Assembly: GCF_011075055.1 (NCBI RefSeq)
Contig: NC_058147.1
Location: 6,138,001-6,202,000 of the forward strand
Source of the DNA: Mangifera indica
Taxonomy: Eukaryota; Streptophyta; Magnoliopsida; Sapindales; Anacardiaceae
Direction of reading: 5' to 3'
DNA length: 64,000 nucleotides
Positions 23,490 through 34,738 of this stretch are shown here, piece after piece; positions within the stretch are counted from its first letter, which is position 1; every line of letters begins with the position of its first letter. Made by a program: the position numbers and the translations under genes. The notes beneath the pieces were generated by a model. That model worked only from the letters and a program-made list of their open reading frames with translations. It was not told where the DNA came from and searched no databases.

Positions 23490-24165
23490 TTTAGTATTAG
23501 ACAACCAAAAAGCTTTAGTGCGGAAGGTTAAGAGAGTAAAGTTTGCAAGTTCGAACAATCCATTTACGATCTTAAGCAATATTTAGATAATGGTATATGA
23601 TATTTCATCAAGTCATTGTCTCTTCTAGGTTTACGTTGTTTGATAAATACCATTATGTATATGTCAAACGATCCAAAGGAAGTTTCACCATACTATCATT
23701 ATATGTTAATGACATTTTGTTAGATGGAAATGATAAGGACTTGATTATCGTTATTAAAAAGTGGTGAGTGCTTGAGCTCGAGATATGTCCTAAGATTCTA
23801 GAGGAAAAAGAACTTATGACTTGTTTTCCATATATCTAGTGTTGTTGGAAGTTTGATGTACACTATGATATTTACTTGACTTGGTATATCTTATGCAATT
23901 GGACTAGTTAGTCGTTATCAATCTAACTGAGGTTTATCTCATTAGAAAGTAGTTATTGTGTTATCTTAAGGATACTTTAGATTATATGCTTTTTTATTAG
24001 AATCAAGATCTACACTTGGTTATATATAATGATGTTAATTGCAGTAGCAACATAGATGAACGCAAGTACACGTCAAGATATTCACTGTCTTGGAGTTGTC
24101 ACATATGCTTCAAATCTAGTGACAATCCATTATGATAGACTGGTTGCATTAGTCTATGCAAAATA
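23490..24165 (+). mobile_element. Decayed Ty1/copia pol fragment (reverse transcriptase to RNase H)
   Basis: Conceptual reading with frameshifts gives copia landmarks in order: QPKSF and VCKFEQSIYDLKQ, then WYMIFHQVI, YHYVYVKRSKGSFTILSLYV, NDILLDGNDKD, LVSRYQSN, LKDTLDYMLFY, DLHLV and DERKYTSRYS. The RT catalytic YVDD reads YVND at 23702-23713, and stops and frame changes interrupt the frame, so it is inactive. No LTRs were seen near it. Confidence 0.75.
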
Positions 24166-24177
24166 TCCTATGTACCA

Positions 24178-24365
24178 TGGCTAGAGATATCAACATATCG
24201 GGTCAAGCTATCCCGTGTTGGCCTCAGTATAACCAATAGACACCAAAATTCATAATTTATTAAAAGTTTATAACACGACCTACACTTTAGAAGAACAACA
24301 TTGGACCCTCAACAAGCCCACCCATAGGCTTTTAGTAGACCAACCAATCTGTTAATTAAATAATA
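24178..24365. mobile_element. Possible hAT-like terminal fragment
   Basis: The sequence ctagagatatcaacatatcg, followed by ggtcaagctatcccgtgttg, resembles the common hAT-MITE start TAGRGGTRTCAA with a Gly/Cys-rich-looking GC patch. The opposite end is not clear. Confidence 0.3.
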
Positions 24366-25684
24366 AAATAATATTCTTAATTGAATAATTATATAAAATT
24401 AAATAAATGCACTTAGTGAACTACTTCATTAATCTTGAATTATTGGATGTGAGGTTTTTATAATTTGATCAATACGTTGTTATATTGGATATTTTGCTAC
24501 TGTAAATATTACATTAACTTTAAATAAATTTAAAAAAAAAACTTGTAAGTATAACTAATCTTTAAGATAAATGGATAATTTATTAAATAATAAAAAATAG
24601 ATAATGAAAGACTATCCTCCTCTTTAGGTCAATACTAATTGTAATATAATAATATATCACATACACCAAAGTTTAAATTGGGTGGGCCAAAATTTTTGTT
24701 TAATTATTATTTTAATCTAATTTTAAAATAAAAAATGGGATTGTTTACACTTTGAGAATAAGAAGCATCATTAGTCAATAAATTAGTCATTCCATCACTT
24801 TAAAAGTACACTAGCATGGACGATAATAGTTGCTTCACAAAGCTAAGGCAAGCGATGTTAACAACCAACAAAATCCTAAAGCCAACATTATCCTTATCCC
24901 TTCTTTTGTGATTGTGATAAGGGTTGAACGTTGTTACCCATAATATAGTTCCCTGTCTCAATGGGGAAATGATTAAAAAAAGAAAATTTAAGGTATTTAA
25001 ACAAAATTAAGAAACTTTTTGGGTATTATACAAATATAACAATAACATTACACTTCGACGAAAGTACCCATATATAAACAAATCTTAAATTCATTTCCAA
25101 CATTTAAAATATCGTATTCTTATATGCATACCCAATAAAACCACATGTACTCACAAAATCAAAACCAATTTTGATAATTTCATTTGATTTTCGATGATAA
25201 AGATGAGAAAAAAGGTTTGTATATAATCACTTATCATGTTTAATAGCTTATAAGGTTGAGAGTTAACCATTTTGTAGAATCTTTGTTAGGTTTTAGAATT
25301 GGTTGAAACTTTGTGTGAAATAGTTTAAATCATTTGCGATTTTTATGAAATTTGTCAATGGTTTTATGTTAGAATAAGTGTAAAATCGATCGTTGGTGAA
25401 TTTGAATTTGAAAATGAGAGATTTAAGATAATTTAAATCACTACATGTGATTCGCAATCATTATATGAATTATTTGTGATGATAGAGGTTGAAGATGGAG
25501 AGTTTTATGATATTTTCCAACCAATTGTAACTCACATGATAAGGGTTTTAGGATTTTTTTCACCATGCAAAGGGGTGTATTTATGTGAGACTCGTGTAGT
25601 GGGGGTTTTGGTTATTTTCCATCATGTGAGGTTTTTTTTGATAGTTTTCCTCCACACGTGTTTTATTCTGTATGTGAAACAAGT

Positions 25685-25714
25685 GTGGTTTTTTTTGGGG
25701 GGGGAGGGGCGGGG
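25685..25714 (+). other. G-rich tract (possible G-quadruplex)
   Basis: A run of eight or more G, then A, GGGG, C and GGGGG, preceded by T8. Four G-tracts can be drawn from it. It is within unit A about 2.1 kb upstream of RLP copy A; the unit B and C counterparts have shorter G runs. Confidence 0.5.
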
Positions 25715-26685
25715 GTACTATTAATTAATTCAAGAGAGGTTTATGATATTTTTCATTATGGGGGGTGATTGATATTTTTTAGTTTAGCATAAATCTACAC
25801 AAAGTTTTCAAATTTTTCGGTCTGTTTTTTTTATTTTTCCAATGAAGTTGAAATATGCATATGTTATGAAAATATCAATATGCCCCTAGATGGTAACATA
25901 TCAATTTACCCCTGTCTGGTAAAATATTAATTTACCCAAGCATGGTAAAATTTCCCTTACACCCATACCAAAGTATCCTATGTACCGTAACAAAGTAATG
26001 AAAAATTCCATTGCTAAAAGTACAAAATATACTCTTATAAAATTTGACACAAAATTTAAAAAATATCAATTTACCCTTTAATGGTAAAATATCAATTTAC
26101 CTCCCACATGACAAAGCATTAGTTTACCCCTTGCATGGTAAAATTAAAACGAAAGAAGACCTATATTACATAATAGCAAAAATCCCCCTCACATGATATA
26201 ATATGGAAAAACCCCCACATGATTAAAATATCAAAAAACCCTTTTTTGAATAAAAGAAAAATTGCGTCAGTTCTTTCTATCATTCTTAAATTTGAAATAT
26301 AGTTCAAAACTTATCGTTCAATAAATAAATGAAATTTTGAGTTAATGTTTACATAAATATGTTGATATAACAAACTTCTTTCCTTGAATGTGAAGTATGT
26401 GGGTGAGAGCATGAAAGTAAAAATTTTTAAAACTTGTAGGGTTTGCATGTGATGGTATTTAGTTTGTATAAGCTTAGGGTTTATACAAAAAGGGTAAAAG
26501 TAATTTTGGTATTGAATTAGGAGACTTTGTTATAACTGTTTAATACCCAAAAAGTTGGTCAGTTTGTGTAAATACTCTGAATTTGGGTAGTCTTAATTAA
26601 ATTTAGTCCATTATCAAAGTCTTGGTCGTCTAATTGAATATCTTAGCAAAATGTTTGTTGAAACTGATTTCACATAATTAATCTT

Positions 26686-26866
26686 TGAGTAATATTATGT
26701 GTATCTATTTTTGATATATAAATATATAAATATTTATATGTGTCATCATATGATTAGATGTTATTTTATATTTAATTTAAAATAATCTAATTATATAATA
26801 ATATATATAAATATATATATTTATATATTTAAAGTGAACACATATAATTTTATTATTAATTTCTTT
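26686..26866. repeat. AT-rich MITE-like copy, well preserved
   Basis: Starts gagtaatattatgtgtatct and ends gaacacatataattttatta, with the core tcatcatatgattagatgt. It is missing at the aligned sites of units B and C, so it inserted after the duplication. Confidence 0.55.
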
Positions 26867-26880
26867 CTTTTCCTTTTTGA

Positions 26881-27140
26881 TCCTATCTTCTTATTAAAAG
26901 TCTAAAGGTATCTATTTTATTTTAAATTTTAATCCTATCTTCTCGTTAAAAGTCTAAAAGTATCTATTTTATTTTAAATTTTAATCCTATCTTCTCGTTA
27001 AAAGTCTAAAGGTATCTATTTTATTTTAAACTTTGATCCTATCTTCTCGTTAAAAGTCTAAAGGTATCTATTTTATTTTAAACTTTGATCTTATCTTCTC
27101 GTTAAAAGTCTAAAAATATCTATTTTATTTTAAACTATAA
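26881..27140 (+). repeat. 52-bp minisatellite, five copies
   Basis: Units begin with tcctatcttc at 26881, 26933, 26985, 27037 and 27089 and differ at a few positions each. Each unit contains ttaaaagtctaaa and tctattttattttaaa. Units B and C carry only one copy each (about 32486 and 40637). Confidence 0.95.
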
Positions 27141-27212
27141 TGTCATTGTATTCTAGAACCAAAAGAACAACGTTGACAATTGCTTGATATCATCTTTCAT
27201 TGCCACAAAAAA

Positions 27213-27375
27213 TTTTCTATTATATGCACAATTTTTATTTACAACTTTATTTATAAATAATAATATGTCATTATATGATTGAATATTATTTTATTTTTAA
27301 TTTTTAATTATCTAATCACATAATGATAATTTATTATTTATATATAAAATTACGCATAAAATTTTGTATATAATA
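27213..27375. repeat. AT-rich MITE-like copy
   Basis: Arms atgcacaatttttatttaca and tacgcataaaattttgtat are inverted to each other around aatatgtcattatatgattg. It lies about 400 bp upstream of RLP copy A. Confidence 0.5.
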
Positions 27376-27733
27376 TTATTAAAAAATTTTACTCTATGGG
27401 TTCAGATGGTTCACCCTTGCCAACGTAGCAGTGAATTTTTGAGTAGTTGATTTTTTTTTTCTTACAAAGACACTTTATTTAATCAAATCATGCATTTAAA
27501 ATTGAATTAATTATATTAAATAAATAAAATTTTGTGTCTTTTATAATCCTTAGATAAATTAAAGGTTTGGCGGTAGGACTTATCCCATAATCTCAATCTT
27601 GACGGGGCAAAGTTGTAGAATTCGCTGTTCCAAAAAGTACAGAATTACTGGCGTAGTCAGCACTGCAGGACCAGATTAAAATTACTTTAGATTTTTGAGT
27701 TCATCCGTCTTATTTGTAAAAACTCTTTCCTGT

Positions 27734-27742
27734 CTATATATG
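27734..27742 (+). promoter_or_regulatory. Candidate TATA box of RLP copy A
   Basis: ctatatatg lies 41 bp before the ATG at 27783. The same place in copies B and C reads ctatttataatg. The surrounding block (tgtctat...gatctcagtt.aacag) is conserved in all three copies, supporting a shared core promoter. Confidence 0.5.
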
Positions 27743-27782
27743 ATGGTCTCAGTTAAACAGATTTCGTGTAGAAGAACACGAA

Positions 27783-30320
27783 ATGGGTTGGTTAACATTG
27801 TTTTATCAATTAATTTTCTGCCTTCAGTTGTTGCTTTTGTATTCTCAGACTTTCGCAAAACTTTGTTCTCAGGATCAAAGTTCTGCACTACTCCACTTCA
27901 AGCAACATTTTTCCTTCAATAACAATCGTTCACCTTCCATCTGTGATGAGCACAAGGTACAGTCTTTTCCCAAAATGAATTCATGGAAGGAAGATGGTGA
28001 CTGCTGCTCATGGGACGGGGTTACATGTGACACAGAGACTGGTCACGTGATTGGCCTCGACCTTAGCTGCAGCTGGCTTCATGGCAAAATTCCCTCCAAC
28101 AGCACTCTCTTTCTCCTTTCTCACATGCAAAGCCTAAGCCTTTGTTATAATGATTTCAATTACTCTGAGATTTCCCCTGGTTTTGGTCGATTTCCTGATT
28201 TGATAGTCCTTAGACTTTCGTCCTCCAATTTTTCCGGCCAACTTCCATCAGATATCTCCTACTTATCTAAGTTAGTTGTGCTTGACTTTTCTGGCAATTC
28301 TCAGGTGATTCTTGAACACCTTGCTTTGGAAGGGATGGTTCGAAATCTGTCCAAGTTGGAAGCAGTTTTTCTCGACGACGTAAATATGTCTACCACACGA
28401 CCTGCTTCCTTTACAAATCTATCTTCTTCTTTGACAGACCTGAGTCTCATTGATTGTAGATTGGTAGGCCACTTTCCTGATAGTATCCTTCGCTTACCGA
28501 ATCTACGAACCCTCCGTTTACAGTCGAACCCCAACTTAACAGGCTTCTTTCCGAAGGTTAACTGGAGCAGTCCCATTGAGATCTTGAGTGTTCCTTTTAC
28601 AAATTTTTCGGGACAACTACCCAATTCAATCAGTAATTTGATGTCCTTGAGGTATTTGATTCTCGAGGGATGCAATTTTTTCGGGTTAATTCCTCCGTCA
28701 CTTGGTAACCTTACACAACTTATCTTTTTGGGCCTTTCAAAAAACCATTTTTATAGCCACATCCCATCATCCCTTTCAAATCTTGGGCAGCTCCAATATT
28801 TCTATCTTTCGTCGAACCATCTCACCGGCGAAATTCCCTCCGATATTTTTGTCAAACTCACTCAACTTTCTTTCTTATCCTTCCAATGTAATCAACTAGT
28901 TGGTCCAATCCCCTCCCGTGCAAGTGGACTTCAAAATTTAGCTCATGTCTCCATGTTTGATAACATGCTCAACGGGTCTCTGCCATCTTGGCTGTTCACT
29001 CTGCCACGGGTGAAATATATAGACCTTGGTTACAATCAGCTAGCCGGGCACATCCTTGAATTCCAAAGCCAATTCTTAAAGTTTCTGTTTTTGGATCAAA
29101 ATAGGTTTCATGGCTCAATTCCAGTTCTACCACATCACTTGAGACGATTTCTGATCTCCAACAATAACATGACAGGAGAGATTACTCATTTGATTTGCAA
29201 TATGAGCTCAATTGCTATTCTTGATCTTTACAATAACAGCTTGAGTGGCACCATTCCAGAATGCTTGGGAAACTTCAACAATAGTCTTAAAGTGTTAGAT
29301 CTGCAAAAGAATAGAATTTATGGAAATATTCCCGATTCATTTGCAAAAGGCAACCATTTGAGGGAACTTAGCATCAACGACAATTGGTTGGAAGGGGCTG
29401 TCCCACCATCTTTGGAAAATTGCACCAGGCTTGAAGTTTTAAATATTGGAAACAACATAAAGGATATATTCCCATATTGGTTGAGAAGTCTTCCAAAGTT
29501 GCAAGTTCTTGTTATTCGTTCCAATAAATTCTACGGAATTATACGAGCGTCTTCCGCTGAGCCTTATCATTCGTTTACTAAGTTAAAAGTCTTCGATATT
29601 TCAAATAATACTTTTAGTGGTCCTTTGCCCACAAAGTATTTTGAAAATATGGAAGGTATGAAGAATGTTGGTGAAGAGGGAAAGACGTTGCAATACTTGG
29701 GTGATGGATACTATCAAGTTTCTCTGATAGTAAATCTAAAAGGCTCTAGTTTTGAAATGATGAAAATTATCAAAGACTTTACCATCCTGGATTTCTCAAA
29801 CAATCATTTCCATGGAGAGATTCCAAAATTAATTGGAAATTTGCATGCACTTCGAGTTCTCAACCTTTCTCAGAATAATTTAACTGGTTGTATTCCATCA
29901 TCTTTTGAAAATTTGACAGCTCTCGAGTCATTAGACCTTTCTTCGAACAAGCTAGTGGGAGAGATTCCACCTCAATTGACAAATTTAAACTTTCTTGAAG
30001 TTTTAAACTTGTCAAATAACCATCTCATGGGTTCCATACCTCAGAATAACCAATTTAACACATTCCCAAATACTTCGTATAGCGGAAATGCGGGGTTGTG
30101 TGGATTTCCATTGTCAAACAGATGTGGTGATGACAGTGCGCCGCATCTCTCAGCATCAAATGAAGATGATATGGAGTCCGAGAATGGATTTGGCTGGCAA
30201 GCGGTGTTTATAGGGTTTGGATGTGGAGTGCCGTTTGGATTAATTATGGGATATTTTGTGTTCGCAACTGGGAAGCCTCGATGGCTAGTTGAGATGATCG
30301 AAGGAAAACATCTTAGATAG
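27783..30320 (+). CDS. LRR receptor-like protein (RLP), copy A, intact
   Basis: Intronless, 845 residues; a cell-surface receptor without a kinase, of the class that includes tomato Cf proteins and usually signals through a co-receptor such as SOBIR1. Order: signal peptide (about 1-26), LRR N-cap with paired cysteines (CCSWDGVTCD), a run of ~25 extracellular LRRs (repeats of the type LDLSSNKLVGEIPPQLTNL), a non-LRR island near 620-670 (about GEEGKTLQYLGDGYYQ), four more LRRs, a C-cap (NAGLCGFPLSNRCG), an acidic juxtamembrane stretch (EDDMES), one TM helix with GxxxG-type spacing (about 805-827) and a short tail ending EGKHLR. Many N-x-S/T sites fit glycosylation. One Asn codon of a GNNNIKD run in copy C is absent here. 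Ligand unknown; a role in defence is inferred from the family and the tandem array. Confidence 0.93.
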   Translation: MGWLTLFYQLIFCLQLLLLYSQTFAKLCSQDQSSALLHFKQHFSFNNNRSPSICDEHKVQSFPKMNSWKEDGDCCSWDGVTCDTETGHVIGLDLSCSWLHGKIPSNSTLFLLSHMQSLSLCYNDFNYSEISPGFGRFPDLIVLRLSSSNFSGQLPSDISYLSKLVVLDFSGNSQVILEHLALEGMVRNLSKLEAVFLDDVNMSTTRPASFTNLSSSLTDLSLIDCRLVGHFPDSILRLPNLRTLRLQSNPNLTGFFPKVNWSSPIEILSVPFTNFSGQLPNSISNLMSLRYLILEGCNFFGLIPPSLGNLTQLIFLGLSKNHFYSHIPSSLSNLGQLQYFYLSSNHLTGEIPSDIFVKLTQLSFLSFQCNQLVGPIPSRASGLQNLAHVSMFDNMLNGSLPSWLFTLPRVKYIDLGYNQLAGHILEFQSQFLKFLFLDQNRFHGSIPVLPHHLRRFLISNNNMTGEITHLICNMSSIAILDLYNNSLSGTIPECLGNFNNSLKVLDLQKNRIYGNIPDSFAKGNHLRELSINDNWLEGAVPPSLENCTRLEVLNIGNNIKDIFPYWLRSLPKLQVLVIRSNKFYGIIRASSAEPYHSFTKLKVFDISNNTFSGPLPTKYFENMEGMKNVGEEGKTLQYLGDGYYQVSLIVNLKGSSFEMMKIIKDFTILDFSNNHFHGEIPKLIGNLHALRVLNLSQNNLTGCIPSSFENLTALESLDLSSNKLVGEIPPQLTNLNFLEVLNLSNNHLMGSIPQNNQFNTFPNTSYSGNAGLCGFPLSNRCGDDSAPHLSASNEDDMESENGFGWQAVFIGFGCGVPFGLIMGYFVFATGKPRWLVEMIEGKHLR

Positions 30321-30614
30321 CTGCCAAAGGTCCAATAACAATGGAGGAGGAAGAAGACAGTAGTGTATGCATGGAAGAGGTCTCTTAGGCAAGTGTTTTT
30401 GGTGATTTTGTATGATGTGGTGCTTGAATAATGTCTTTAAGTAATGGAATGTTTAGCTAGTATACGCGTATCTTTGAATAATATGCCACTTTTTTCAATA
30501 TATAATTGAGGTGTAATTAACGTAAATGTGAACGGTTGCATGGAGCCGCTCAAACCTGTTATTAAAGTGACAGCCTATGGAATGTTTGGAGTAAAGACCA
30601 AATTGATGCATCAT

Positions 30615-31050
30615 TAATTGTTATCATCCTAATCGAATTATATATCGTATTGTGCATAAACAAAAATCTAATTTTTTTAATTATACATTATGCACCGTAT
30701 GGTATTATAGTATACGTTTCTTTAAAGATTAAATAATAAAATGTTAATAAAAATAATAAACTTTTTAACTGACACATCATCATATTGAAAAAAAATCATG
30801 CGTATCTAAAAATTTAAAATTTTTTCTGATAAACCCCTATTATATCATCATTTATCTAAAAATATATATTGATCTGTATCAGAAATATATATCTTATTAT
30901 ATAATACGTATCATATCATACAATAGGTATAATATATTGTATTAGGTTGATACACTTTATAATATATATCATTTTATACATATATTATATCGTAAGATAT
31001 GTATAACATATTGTAGGATACCTATAACCATAATTGTTGCTATGATGAGA
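30615..31050 (+). repeat. GATACGTATC-type repeat, copy 1
   Basis: AT-rich element full of gatacgtatcat and tatatcgta motifs. It is shared with 44315-44730 (same orientation, same place in unit C) and 50895-51235 (reverse). Located in the 3' flank of RLP copy A. Confidence 0.5.
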
Positions 31051-31297
31051 GAATTTGAATTTTATTTTTAAACATTTATTGTACAATCAAAATTTTCTCT
31101 TGGTCAAATTTATATATACAACCTAAAAGATAATCATCAGTTAGTGGATTGTTGTATCACTAACTCATTAGTCGAAACAAAACATAGATAAAACACGATC
31201 TCATTTAGAAGCAATGAAAAAAAACAAAACATTAAGAGAATGTTCTAAATAAGGGAAAGATTGCCTTCTCTTTCATTTAATACTAATATAATAAGAG

Positions 31298-31447
31298 TAA
31301 TGCAACGTATATAATTTTTTACGTAAATAATGATATATTATCATATAATTAGATAATTTTAAATTAAAGATAAAAAATGATAAATCATATGATGATATAT
31401 CATAATTTATGTATAAAATTATATATATTATTTATACACATAATTTT
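31298..31447. repeat. AT-rich MITE-like copy at the unit A/B border
   Basis: Reads gagtaatgcaacgtatata at the left, with taaatgatatattatcata and tgatgatatatcataatt arms around aattttaaattaaagataa. It sits where unit B begins. Confidence 0.5.
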
Positions 31448-33049
31448 ATTAATATAATAATTCATCACTTGCACGGAAGTCTAAATTGGGTGGGCAAAAA
31501 TCTTTGTTTAATTATTATAATAATATAATTTTAAATGGGATTGTTCACACTTTGAGAATAAGTAGCGTCATTTTATAAAAAAATAAATTAATCCTTCGTT
31601 TTAAAGATACACTAGCAGAGACATTAATGGTTGCTTCACAAAGCTAAAGCAAGTGATGTTAACTACCAACAAAATCCTAAAGTTAAATTTATCCTTGTCC
31701 TTTCCTTTGTGATTGTGACAAGGAGAGCCGAGGTTGTTGCTTGGGTTTCAGGATATCTCTCACTGTACAATGAGGTTTATGATATGAGAGACCTATGTGG
31801 TGGGGTCTTTTGGTTATTTTCCCGCATAAGAGGGGGGTGGGGGTGTTTTCACCCTGTGTGTTTTACCATGTGCAACAAGCGTGGTGGGGGTTTTATGTTA
31901 TTTATTAATTCAAGGGGGTTACCATATTTTTATTTTAAAAGGTAATTGATATCTTTTAGTTTAAGGTATTTTGATATATAATTTTCAAGTCTTTTGTCTA
32001 TTTTTTCCAATAAACTATGAAACATGCATATATTATATTTTTTTGGTGCAAAATATTGCTACTGGAGATAAAAGATATAACAAATTTTTCATCCAACAAA
32101 GATATAATAAACTTTCTTTTTTGAATTCGAAATCACAATGTTGGAATTTGAACGAGAGTGTGACGATGATGAAAATTTTCGAAACTTGTACGGTTTGCAT
32201 GTGATGGTAAATAGTTTGTATAAGCTTAGGATTTTTACAAAAAATGTTCAAAACTTGTATGGTTTGCATGTGATGGTATATGGTTTGTATAAGCTTAGGG
32301 TTTATACAAAAGAGGTAGAGGGTAATTTTGGTATTGAATAAGGAGATTTATATCCGCATAACACCCAAAATGTTGGTCAATTATGTGTATGAATACTCTA
32401 GATTTAAATTATTTTAATTAATTTACCGTCCATTATCAAAGTCTTGGTCTTCTAATTGATTAATCCTTTTTTTCTATGAATTTGATCCTATCTTCTCATT
32501 AAAGTCTAAAGGTCTTTTATTTTAAACTCTAATGTGATGAATTTTAGAACCAAAAGAGCAACCTTGACAATTGCTTGATGTCATCTTCAATTGCCACCAA
32601 ACAAACAAAAAAAATCTCTACTAGGGTTCAAATAATTCACACTCACCAACCCAGTATCGAATTATGATCAGTAGAATTTTATTGATAACGAATAAAAATT
32701 TTATTCAAGTCAGATTATTTATTTAAGATTGAACCAACTATACGAAATAAATGAAACTCTGGTTTCAACTACCAATCTTATAATCTATGCATATTAGGTG
32801 ATATGTACCTTGTAAAATTTAAATTCATACTCTCATACCTGATGGGCCTAAGACGTAGAATTTGCAAATAAAAGGAGTGCTAAAATACTGGCGTAGTCAG
32901 CACAGCATGATCAGATTAAAACTAACTTTGATTTTGATTTCATACTTAATTTTTTTGTAAAACTGCTGGAATAGTTAACAGAACTGATTTCCACTTTCTT
33001 GTCTATTTATAATGATCTCAGTTAAACAGATTTCGTATGGAAACACGAA

Positions 33050-34738
33050 ATGGGCTGGTTAATTAATTTATCAATCAATTTTCTGCCTGCAGTTGTTGCT
33101 TTTGTATTCTCAAACTTCCGCAGAACTTTGTTCAAAACTTTATCAAAGTTCGACACTATTCCACTTCAACCAACATTTTTCCCTCGATAACCATGGTTTT
33201 TCTTCCATGCGTGATGAGTACAAGATATTACCTTATCTATTAATGAATTCATGGAAGGAAGATGGTGACTGTTGCTCATGGGATGAGGTTACATGTGACA
33301 GGGAGACTGGTCACGTGATTGGTCTCGGCCTTGGTTATAGTTTATATATCATAAAAATTGAAACATAGAAACAGAAATACCAAAACATATTTTCTCAAAA
33401 ATATAGAAAATAAAAACGTTAAAAAACGTAATTGAGGCCTGTCCCACGACACTTGAGCTGCTAGGAACTCAATAATTATTCATGGGAAAAGAATTACAGG
33501 TTTACATAATACATGGCTAAAGAATTATTCATGGGAAAAAGAACTACAGATTACATAATTTACATGCGTAGAATAAATTGTGCTAAAGCCAAAGCTGTAG
33601 CAACATACGAACCTAAAGCATGAAGCCGGAGACGGATCGTCGAAGACAGAACAGAGCATTGAAGATGGAAGAACTAATTAAGCCGTCAAAGAAGAACAGG
33701 TCAGGATTTGAGAATTGATGAAGCCGTCCATGCACTGATGTCTGATGAAGCCGGAGATGCGTTCACTTAGAGTTCGAAACGCTGGAGTCTGTCGAAATTT
33801 GAGACACCAGAGATGGAGAGGATTCGTGACAGCAGTGGAGAGGAGATGGTTAAGTTTTAGGGTTGTGTAATATCGAATTTCTCTCCTTTCTCACTTGCAA
33901 AGCCTAAACCTCTGTTATAATGATTTCAATTTCTCCGAGATTTCCCCTGGTTGTGGTCGATTTTCTGATTTGACAGTCCCATTTATCTAAGTTAGTTTTA
34001 CTCGACCTTTCTGGCAATTCTCAGGTGATTCTTGAATACCCTGCTTTGAAAGGGATAGTTTAAAATCTGACCACGTTGGAAGCAATTTCTTTTGACGACA
34101 TATATATGTCTACCACTCGACGTGCTTCCTTTGCAAATCTAATCTTCTTCTTTGACAGACCTGAGTCTCAATGATTGTCGATTGGTAGGCTACTTTCCTT
34201 ATAGTATCCTTCGCTTACCGAATCTACGAACCATCCGTTTACAGTCGAACCCAACTTAACAGGCATCTTTCCGAAGGTTAACTGGAGCAGTACCATTGAG
34301 ATTTTGAGTGTTCCTTATACAAATTTTTCAGGACAATTACCCAATTCAATCAGCAATTTGATGTCCTTGAGGTATTTGGATCTCTTTGAATGCAATATTT
34401 TCGGGTTAATTCCTCCTTCTGGGCCTTTCAAAAAACCATTTTTATGGCCACATCCCATCATCCCTTTCAAATCTTGGGCAGCTCCAAGTTTTTGATATTG
34501 CATGGAACCATCTCACCGGTGAAATTCCCTACGATATTTTTGTCAAACTTACTCAACTTTCTTTCGGATCCTTCCGAAGTAATCAAATTGTTGGTCCAAT
34601 TCCCTCTCGCGCAAGTGGATTTCAAAATTTAGCTCATGTCTCTATGTTTGAGAACACGCTCAGCGGGTCTCTGCCATCTTGGCTGGTTACACTACCACGG
34701 GTGAAATAAATAGACCTTGGTTACAATCAACTAGGGCA
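33050..34738 (+). pseudogene. RLP copy B, disrupted
   Basis: Clear match to copies A and C, but broken several ways. The original ATG (33050) is followed by a short deletion in the signal-peptide codons that shifts the frame. After the N-cap (CCSWDEVTCDRETGHV) the frame runs into foreign DNA at about 33336. Homology resumes at about 33881 (ctctcctttctcacttgcaa), where further small indels and a TAA-type change (gaaataaataga for gaaatatataga) appear. Homology ends at about 34738, in the middle of the LRR domain, where L1 sequence begins. The C-terminal LRRs, TM and tail are absent. Not expected to give a receptor. Confidence 0.9.
33336..33880. mobile_element. Unidentified ~545-bp insertion in RLP copy B
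   Basis: Not present in copies A or C, and it replaces about 60 bp of the RLP. It contains two direct copies of an aattattcatgggaaa/acagattacataat-type block (about 33474 and 33520) and, on the minus strand, a leader-like pyrimidine-rich stretch starting aaccctaaaacttaacc. No terminal repeats or ORFs were recognised; it could be an LTR fragment or a filler from a double-strand-break repair. Confidence 0.5.

Larger units (their letters stand above)
24653..31290 (+). repeat. Tandem duplication unit A (carries intact RLP)
   Basis: The segment aligns by eye with 31462-34738 (unit B) and 37836-44760 (unit C). Shared landmarks, A/B/C: ggttgcttcacaaagctaa-type block near 24828/31628/37833; a gagaggttgaagatgg-type G-rich block near 25490/31780/38360; the tcctatcttctc block near 26881/32486/40637; the ggcgtagtca block near 27650/32890/41080; then the RLP. 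Unit A holds the minisatellite and the only RLP with a full-length tail. Confidence 0.75.
31462..34738 (+). repeat. Tandem duplication unit B (carries broken RLP)
   Basis: Homologous to unit A from its left edge to the middle of the RLP. The 3' half of the RLP and the 3' flank seen in units A and C are missing; the alignment stops at the L1 fragment. Confidence 0.7.

Noticed and set aside
25860..26150. Irregular tggtaaaatatcaatttacc repeats as a possible regulatory array
   Set aside because: Spacing is irregular and the same degraded motif occurs in unit C (about 40020-40170), so it looks like inherited low-complexity DNA.
28301..28675. 124-codon minus-strand ORF
   Set aside because: Antisense shadow of RLP copy A; the same region in copy C has no matching frame.
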